In this document: positions 57,058 to 64,000 of the stretch, one piece after another
Position numbering within the stretch: position 1 is the stretch's first letter
How the letters are laid out: each line of letters starts with the position of its first letter
Source of the DNA: Tillandsia leiboldiana
Lineage: Eukaryota; Streptophyta; Magnoliopsida; Poales; Bromeliaceae
Direction of reading: 5' to 3'
Assembly (NCBI GenBank): GCA_029204045.2
Contig: CM055080.1
Span: forward strand, 5,129,133 to 5,193,132
Length of the DNA: 64,000 bases
Notes under the pieces: generated by a model
The model's database searches: none
What the model saw: only the letters and a program-made list of their open reading frames with translations
What the model was told of the DNA's origin: nothing
Made by a program: the position numbers and the translations under genes

Positions 57058-57533
57058 GCTTTACCTCAATCTAGTCCTCATTTACTCACAACATCTCTCT
57101 AATTCCATGACTGAAAATGCACCTTTCCTTATCTCCCAATCTAGAGTTCAACTAGATAGTTTATTGACTGTAGCTCAAAGCTTTTTAGTAGCTTCTCATA
57201 TTTGTTGCTATATATCACCAAAACCACCTTGAATAAACTATTTGTGGGACAAACATCAAATTTCTAGTTTTGTTCTAGAGAGAAACAAGCAGATTCATTG
57301 TTTCATTCTCAAAGCTTTTATTAGCACCTCATATTTGCTGCTATATCTCCCTAAAATTACATTTGAGAAATAAATTGAGGGTTTAAGAAATAATGGTTCG
57401 CCTAAGTCACAACAATCACCACAAGAAGATAATTTCTTAACTTTTACCAACACTGCAACATAAATCTCATTTTAGAAAAAGCTTTATCAGAAATTCCTTT
57501 TCCAGCCTTCCGTGAGAATTTTAACTTCTTTAA
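57058..57533. other. Unassigned noncoding stretch
   Basis: AT-rich sequence with two partly similar CTCATATTTGYTGCTATAT blocks at about 57198 and 57327. No coding region or mobile-element boundary is recognised. Confidence 0.4.
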
Positions 57534-57850
57534 GGGCTTTTTTTTAAAATGGCCCTCTGAAAATTTTTATTTTTGAAAATGACCCTACAAAATTTGTAAT
57601 TGCCAAATTGGCCCTATGGTTGCCACCTGTGCGCCACGCGTGTCCGCCACGTGAGCGGATGAGCCTGATGTGGGATGAGTCGAACACGGTGAATGGTTCA
57701 CCGTGTTCATCGTGTTTGAACACGGGGAACCATTCCCATGGCAAACACGGGAATGGTTCCCCGTGTTCAAACCCTTATACAAACTCGAGCCCCCTTTCTT
57801 CTTCTTCTTCCTTCGACCTCTCTCTCTCTCTCTCTTTCTCTCTGCTCTCT

Positions 57851-57884
<34 letters not shown>

Positions 57885-58277
57885 CTCGCCGCTGCCGCCT
57901 GCCGCAGAGCTCTCTCTCCCACCAGACCTCTCTTTGCTCTCTCTCTCTCCCACTAGCTCTCTCTCTTTCTCTCTCACTCTCTCTCTCTGTCCGCACTCTC
58001 TCTCTTTCTCTCTATCTCTCTCTCACTGTCCGTACTCCCTCTCTCTCTCTCTCTTGCTCTCTCTCACTCTCCCTCATTCTTTCTCACTGTGTCTCTCTCG
58101 GGATTACCCTGAGAGAGAATCTCCATCTCTCCCTCTCTCTCTCTACATTGTCATAGAACTCACCCCGACGCCGCAATTCGGTAAATTTTAATTTTACATG
58201 ATATATAATTTTCTAGTTGTATATTGTTATTTAATTGCCATCATTATATTGTATATTGTTATTTTTAGTACATCATT
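57534..58277 (+). promoter_or_regulatory. 5' region of the MULE locus with hairpins and CT tract
   Basis: It begins with GGGCTTTTTTTTAAAATGGC and TTTTGAAAATGACCC, in the style of a Mutator-like terminal repeat, but no matching right end was found. Two perfect inverted repeats lie at 57682-57708 (12-bp arms) and 57714-57772 (24-bp arms, 11-bp spacer). A CT/CTCT microsatellite-like leader covers about 57812-58145. The open frames on both strands here are low-complexity artefacts. The start of the transposase frame follows at 58278. Confidence 0.6.
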
Positions 58278-60810
58278 ATGTCTGATGAATGTGTCCCGTT
58301 TTGTATTCATTGGGACGGAAATTTAGTCGTGAACAATAATATACCACAATACATTTGTGGCTATAAAGAACTGATCGGAATTCGCCGCGACATCACATTT
58401 CGGGATTTCGAAACAGAAATATACAAGGTCACTAATTATGATCGAGCGGAGTTCCGTTTACGCATAATAGTTCGATGTCCAATAGGACCTAATGAATGGG
58501 AATTACTTGACATATCAAGTGATCATGGGATTGTAGGCGTGTTGAGTTTTTTCACATTTCATGGTTGCATAAATGTATACGTAGAGAAGCAAGTGTTGAC
58601 GACACGTGACCGCCCAACCTCTGTTTACTCCACGAGAATGCGCAATTGTGATTACCAAAGAAATTATGTCGATCTTGAACGAATTCGTACATCAAGGTAT
58701 GAAAAACTATTCAACTTAATTTTGTACTTCATTCTTTGTCCTTTATTAGTATAGGTGCGGAAAATGAATAATTTAGACTTTATAAGTATTACAGAGTGTC
58801 TGAAATCCCATGTGTGCCAGTGAGTACATCATTACCATATACTACTGTGGATCTATCTTTATTCGGTGGAGTTGATGAGCAGTAAGTGATTATATGATTT
58901 AGTTACATAAAATCTGAATAGATTCGAATAGTTAATTCTAAATACCTTTGTAGGTCAACTATCCATCATAATCTATATGAAGAAGGTCCATCATCTAGTA
59001 ATCGAGAATGCACTAATTGGGAAGTGAGAAATATATATGAAAATGAGGATGTAATGGAAAGTGATAATGAGCAAATAAATAGAAGTGACGATGAGCATGT
59101 AAGTGAAACTAATATGGACTCTACAGATGATGATAGTGACGATATCCCACAATCTATGGATTTTGATAATGATGGCGGTTTGAATTCTCTCACTTGCGCC
59201 ATTCAAGATGAAGGTATTGAATGGATTGAAAATTCATTTGCCAACAACGATGATATGGAGGACCCGGTAGAATTCGAAGAATTTGAAGATCACCGATAGT
59301 GTTTTCTACTGGGTAATGAATTAATTCATCAAATCGTTGTTGAACAAAACATTTATCAAGGTCCTCCGAGTGATGATTAATGGAAAGATCGGGTATTTGC
59401 TGACAAAACGTCATTGGTGAATACTTTGGATCGATGGCACATTGAACATAACGTGCAACTTAGAGTTGTTAAATCAAATACAAATAGATATATTGTGAGA
59501 TGTTTGGTCGATTCTTGCCCATAGAGATTACATGCCTCTCGACCCAAAGGTTCATCACATTTTAAAGTAAGGACTTATACAGGACCACATACATGCATGA
59601 TTCCTATTTTGAATCCAATGCATTGGAATTGTACATCTTCTTTTATATGTCAACATATACTGCCCACAATGAAGGCAAGGCTTGCTATGAGTCCTACAGA
59701 AATTCAAACCCAAGTTCGGAGTGAGTTCCACGTTACCATTTCATATAGTAAAGCTTGGCGGGCACGGAATAAAGTATTACAAATTATATACGGTAGTTGG
59801 GAGCAATCATATTATGAACTTCCTCAATATTTCTCAATGTTAGAAACAACAAATCCCGAGACTATTACAAAGATTGAAACTATAAGAGTGACGAGTACTT
59901 CAAGAATGTTTGCACGTGACTTTTGGACTTTCGGACCCTCGATTCATTGTTGGCCGTATTGCCGGCCAATACTTAGTATCGATGCCACGCACTTGTATGG
60001 AAAATATGGAGGTCATGCATTAATTGCCACAGGTGTTGATGCCAATGGTGGTTTGTACCCGCTAGCATTCACAATATGCTTTGTGAAAGAATGGCTTGAG
60101 TTGGGAGTGGTTTCTAAATTGCCTACGGAGATACATAACACGATCTCGAGTTATTACAATAATTTCGGATCGCTTTAAAGAACTTGCGAATCTTGTTGTA
60201 CTTGTATTCCCACAATCAGAAGGTCATACTCATCGATGGTGTTTGCGACACATGAAAGCTACTATAAATATTCATTTTAAAGCAAAACACCTATTTAGAA
60301 AATTTTATGCCATCCGGAGTGCCTCAGAAGAACGAGAATATTACACGTTAAAGGAAGAATTGAAAGCAATGGATGATGATGCTTGGCAATGGATTGACAG
60401 ACTTCATGCCGATAGGACATATTGGGCTAAGGCTTTCGATGGTGGTCGACGATTCGGCATTATGACTACGAACCGTTAGGAAAATTTAAATGGAGTGTTA
60501 AGGGGAGTTCGTGGCTTACCAATTACCGCTTTTGTAATTGCAACATCACATCGAGTGGTTGAATTCTTTCTAAAACATCGTGAAGAGGTAGCAACAATGT
60601 TTACTCAATTTGTATCGAATGTGGATAAGACTATCAATAGCCGAATGTCAATTGCTAGAGCACATACAGTTAGGCGATATGGAGCTCAAGAGTTTGAAGT
60701 TCTTACTGGAAGATATTTGCAATGCCAAGTGATTATCAATGGAATAAATTCTACATGTTCATGTTTGTGTTTGCAACTAATGGGATTACCTTGTTCGCAT
60801 ATATTATCCT

Positions 60811-61047
60811 GTTGTAGTTCCTTTTACATGAACATAGATTATTATAGTCTATCCTCCCGTTGGTATACTACCGAGTCTTCCGTAACACATACGAACCACA
60901 GTTCCATCCGGTCCCTGATCGCGTTATTGTTGTAGTTCCTTATACATGAACATAGATTATTATAGTCTATGCTCCCGTTGGTATACTACCGAATTCTTCC
61001 GTAACACATACGAACCACAGTTCCATCCGGTCCCTGATCGCGTTATT
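60811..61047 (+). repeat. 118-bp tandem duplication within the MULE gene
   Basis: Copy 1 is 60811-60928 and copy 2 is 60929-61047, nearly identical; both contain AACATAGATTATTATAGTC and CATCCGGTCCCTGATCGCG. The extra copy disrupts the reading frame just after the SWIM finger. Confidence 0.93.
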
Positions 61048-61166
61048 GGGTTGAGTCATATGACATACCTATACTTCCACTACACGAGAGAAAAAAGAAA
61101 GGACGACCCAAATCTACTCGCATTCGCAATATTATGGACGAAGGCGCTGCAAGTAGTAGGAGCAAG

Positions 61167-61208
61167 TGTAGTATGTGTAAACAACCCGGCCATTATAAAA
61201 GCACCTGT
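61167..61208 (+). other. CCHC zinc knuckle at the MULE C-terminus, shifted frame
   Basis: The frame reads CSMCKQPGHYKSTC, a perfect CX2CX4HX4C knuckle, followed by a basic stretch. This is the usual C-terminal end of such transposases. It is out of frame with the open 60946-61251 reading, so a small indel must lie between about 61047 and 61160. Confidence 0.85.
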
Positions 61209-61351
61209 CCTGAAAATCAACAAAGAAGGACCGAAAGACGTCGTCGTTTAGGTTGTTTGTTTGATATCTTGATTGTTGTAGATTTTTTTTATTAATTTAC
61301 AATACTTCACGCATATTATAATTTTTTGTTTACTAATTGGTATTATTACAG

Positions 61352-62317
61352 ATGGACGATCACGAGGAGGCAGGACCGATTGATGACTGGTTGTATCATC
61401 AATTTCATGATATCGCCTTAGATGTACCGCCCGCAGTCATAGAGGCTACAACAAGAGCATACATTTTGTTTCAGATAGATTGTAGTCTAATGCCAAACCC
61501 AAGCGGAAATAGAGCGCATTTAAAGTGGTTGCCTCTATTAGAAGATTTCGACGCTTGTGGTGAGTTCGCATCGGGTGCTGCGACGCTAGCTTATCTCTAT
61601 CGAGCATTAGCGAGTGCTTGCATGAGGGGGAAAGTGGAGTGTTGTTGTTTTGTGACATTAATTCAGGTACATTCTTTTACTACTAATTTCATTCATGATT
61701 TATTTATTTTTTTCTAAGTAGCTTTCTATGTAGATTTGGGCATGGGACCATCTGCACATCGGTCGTCCTGAGATAGTAGGACCGCAGTCTGATCTTATTG
61801 ATGCGCCACTAGGTTGCAGGTGTGTATTAAATTTCAAGTTTTCAGTATTTTATATTATCGTTACTAATACGATATAAATGAAACATGTGGAATACTAGGC
61901 TGGCATTTCGAGACAATGTCAGGACAACTGACATTGAGTTTTATCGTGATCAACTTGATCACCAGTTAGAGTCCCAGGTACATGAGTTATTATCATAAGT
62001 TTTCATTCACATAACTTTCATTTTAATACAAGTTACTTATCATATACTTTTCACAATAGATTACATGGAGCCCATATACAGATGTAATACTAGGGTCACT
62101 TCCACCATTTTGTCTAGTGGGGTCCTTGGTATGGCGATCACGGACCACCCTAGTATGTTTTCATATTATTGAGCTACATCTTCCAGATCGGGTGCTTCGT
62201 CATTTTGGATTTCGACAGCATATACCCGACGCAGTAGTTGCTCTACCTCGCATCACTTCACGAGGTAGAGCGGATGAGAATTGGGCGGTGTTTCATGCTA
62301 TGCATATTCAGCATTGA
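61352..62317 (+). CDS. Plant mobile domain (PMD/MAIN-like) gene, four exons
   Basis: Exons 61352-61666, 61734-61819, 61899-61977 and 62060-62317 join in phase with GT-AG introns. The product starts MDDHEEAGPIDDWLYHQFHD and contains EDFDACGEFASGAATLAYLY, IWAWDHLHIGRP, TWSPYTDVILGSLP and a C-terminal HIPDAVV segment ending in MHIQH, typical of the plant mobile domain found in MAIN/MAIL proteins and carried by MULE-associated genes. Its biochemical role is not established. No stop or frameshift is visible, unlike the transposase 100 bp upstream. The ATG falls at a tattacag acceptor-like site, so a transposase-PMD fusion transcript is possible. Confidence 0.8.
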
Positions 62318-64000
62318 TCCAGATCGACTGCAGGATATATAGTAGAGGTGGACCCCCGTGGGTTATTGCCAGCAACTCCCGAAAACCAAAAAGGGTTTTT
62401 CGAGGGTATTTTGGTAATTTTGGCACCGGTCTAGCTTAGAGATGCACCCAGCAATGTGTTATTGCCCGAACGTCTTCAGTGAAGCATTCCGGGGCCACAC
62501 GTCAAGTTTCGCTGAATTCGGAAATCCGTAGGCGCTGTTCAGGTCAAAGTTGGCCGATCGGCGGATTTCCGGCGATTTGCGAGAATTTGGAAAAGATACA
62601 GGTTTAAGCTTTCGGTGTAGTGTGAGTTCGTCCCTGATCTATGTTCATGATCCAGGTCTCTACAGTTTGACTCCGGCCCACGAGCCTTCCGGTGGAGTTG
62701 TTGGACCGCCTACACTCAGGTGGGTTTTCTTTGATCCGGGCTTTATCATCTCGGCCCTCTGGGATACCTTAATTGGTTGGACCCCTGTGTTTCATGATAG
62801 CCCAGATTATATTCCTGAGCCTTTGCCATTGATTGATTATTTCCAGCTTATACTTATGCTTTCAGTATATCGTTGCATCTGGACATTTGTCATGCTTAAT
62901 TGGTCATTAGGTAGCTATCAGATTATGGATATTCATCATGCTTATCAGCATACTTAAATTTTATTTAGACATTTGTCATGCTTGATTGGTCATCAGCATA
63001 CTTAAATTTCATCTAGACATTTGCCATGCTTGATTGGTCATCAGTATACTTAGATTTTGTCTGGACATTTGCCGTGCTTGATTGGTCATCATTTGGATAT
63101 TGTGTAGCATGCTTTCCATTGGATATTTGCATTATTGTTGCCTTCTGGATATTGTGTAGCATGCTGGTTGACTTGAGATTCCCTATTGGCTTCTCCGTTT
63201 GCCTACGGGCAATGACTTGACTACTGACTCTCAGTTGTTAGAGCCTTGAGCATAGATATGTGACTATAGCTCGTGATGGCATTGTAGTTCTTAGACAGGG
63301 TTCACAACCCTGAATTCTTCAGTTTGCCGGCCCAGTGGGAGGTGTTGTTTCTTAGACAGGGTTCGTCACCCTGAGAGCTACCCCTAGGTTTGTTGTACAC
63401 CGTACTTAGACAGAGTTAGCGACTTTGAGTACTGGTAGTTATGTCCCTCCGGAGTGGAACTTGTTTTGGTCTTCGTGACCTGTTGGGCGAGCCTTGGCCG
63501 GATCTACATGACGGGCCATAGTGATTGGATATACTTTCGGATTGTACGTTCAGTGGATGCATAATATCTCTACTTGAGATGTACATGGTATTTGCCTGAG
63601 GTCCTAGTGACCAAAATAGTGGCATCGACTTGGTGGTTCTGTAATGGTATTTTGCCTGAGGTTCTAGTGACCAAGAAGGTAGCATCGGTTGGGTACTTGG
63701 TTATGTTATGAATACATCATCTATATATATCTGTTCAGCATGCTTTAGTACCTGCATTCTTAAATGCTCAGTATCATGTTTATGATTTAGCTCTCTATTT
63801 CAACATGCTCTTACTCATGTATTTCGGTACCCTTACATGCTCAGCACTATGATTATGATTCATTCAGTTATCTGATTTTCATACCTGCCCTTACCTACTA
63901 ATCTTTTACTATCCGCTGATTATTGTATACCAGTAGGTACGATTTGCTATTTCTCGGCCCGTCGTACCCACTGGGATACACTAGCTGTATCGCACACCCC
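62318..64000 (+). repeat. Gypsy-type LTR-like sequence running off the right edge
   Basis: From about 62340 the sequence resembles the transcribed half of the other gypsy LTRs: a GATTTGCGAGAATTTGG-like leader, a long T/G-rich middle, then ACCCACTGGGATACACT and TCGCACACCCC near the window end, corresponding to the ACCCACTGAGATC...TCACACCC landmarks near the end of LTR A. Its left boundary is not defined and it cuts off the MULE right end. Open frames at 62550-63685 encode nothing recognisable. Confidence 0.55.
62880..63110 (+). repeat. Short tandem repeats in the right-edge LTR
   Basis: A unit containing GACATTTGTCATGCTTGATT and GGTCATCAGCATACTTA-like words recurs about four times with drift at about 62881, 62968, 63016 and 63062. 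A second small repeat, TTAGACAGGGTTC, recurs at about 63292, 63352 and, diverged, 63407. Confidence 0.7.

Larger units (their letters stand above)
58278..61255 (+). pseudogene. Mutator-like (MULE) transposase, spliced, several lesions
   Basis: Splice-consistent pieces are 58278-58696, 58795-58881 and 58954 onward. The protein starts MSDECVPFCIHWDGN and has an acidic segment at 59024-59290. Stops lie near 59297, 59378 and 59522. The DDE-type core begins at about 59960 with LSIDATHLYGKYGG. A frameshift near 60090 moves the frame to ISDRFKEL and WCLRHMKAT, and a TAG near 60477 stands just before the likely catalytic Glu of ENLNGVLRG. A SWIM zinc finger (CSCLC...GLPCSH) is at about 60748-60805, and a CCHC knuckle lies in another frame at 61167-61208. 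A 118-bp tandem duplication interrupts the C-terminal region. The transposase is not functional. Confidence 0.87.

Noticed and set aside
54555..57062. Five-base target duplication for the 54560-57057 LTR
   Set aside because: The flanking 5-mers are GCTCA and GCTTT, which do not match, so no duplication is claimed and the left boundary stays uncertain.
57585..58191. Ser/Leu-rich and Arg/Glu-rich open frames on both strands
   Set aside because: They are translations of the CT-rich leader of the MULE locus; the low-complexity tract opens several frames at once.
62342..62420. Right terminal inverted repeat of the MULE
   Set aside because: Compared with the reverse complement of 57534-57625 only short AT-rich words agree; there is no continuous terminal repeat.

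Overview
The window is nuclear DNA of a flowering plant, most likely a monocot; the species cannot be fixed from sequence alone. The evidence is nested Ty1-copia and Ty3-gypsy LTR retrotransposons with initiator-Met-tRNA primer sites, a Cassandra-like miniature element with 5S rRNA-derived LTRs, a Mutator-like (MULE) transposase locus with a plant mobile domain gene, and three intron-split exons of a plant SPX-MFS vacuolar phosphate transporter. Nearly everything else is transposon-derived, and no bacterial-type operon, CRISPR array or intact rRNA/tRNA gene was found.

Left third (1-17.2 kb). Positions 1-1550 resemble a minus-oriented gypsy LTR cut by the window edge. About 1.65-2.91 kb, continuing at 14.37-14.53 kb, is an older LTR-like sequence. 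It was split by a gag-only copia element on the minus strand, present as LTR-internal-LTR-internal-LTR (2915-14365) with one 5-bp target duplication, CGGAC, around the whole array. Each 1380-bp LTR has eight GATCCGGATC palindromes upstream of its TATA box at near-helical spacing. A cluster of foldback elements (14.53-15.74 kb) and unassigned sequence follow.

Middle (17.2-34.7 kb). A truncated minus-strand gypsy (gag plus protease) has a 2.6-kb LTR containing a very GC-rich tract. It abuts a plus-strand gypsy with about 3.4-3.6-kb LTRs (21848-26422 and 28782-32370) and a decayed interior. The first of these LTRs carries a solo LTR of the copia family; the second preserves the empty site. Next come a tandem Cassandra-like array (32371-33222) and a truncated minus-strand gypsy with a foldback element in its LTR.

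Right (34.7-64 kb). The last three coding exons of an SPX-MFS gene lie on the minus strand at 52562-52752, 50872-51005 and 35758-35996. The 14.9-kb intron before the last exon holds GGCACG-rich inverted-repeat elements, one of which was split by a complete 10.7-kb chromodomain-type gypsy (38184-48925, TSD CAGAG) with mutated coding regions. Upstream of the exons are another GGCACG element, a gypsy-type LTR (about 54560-57057), a decayed MULE locus with a downstream plant mobile domain gene (about 57534-62317), and a further LTR-like sequence running off the right end.
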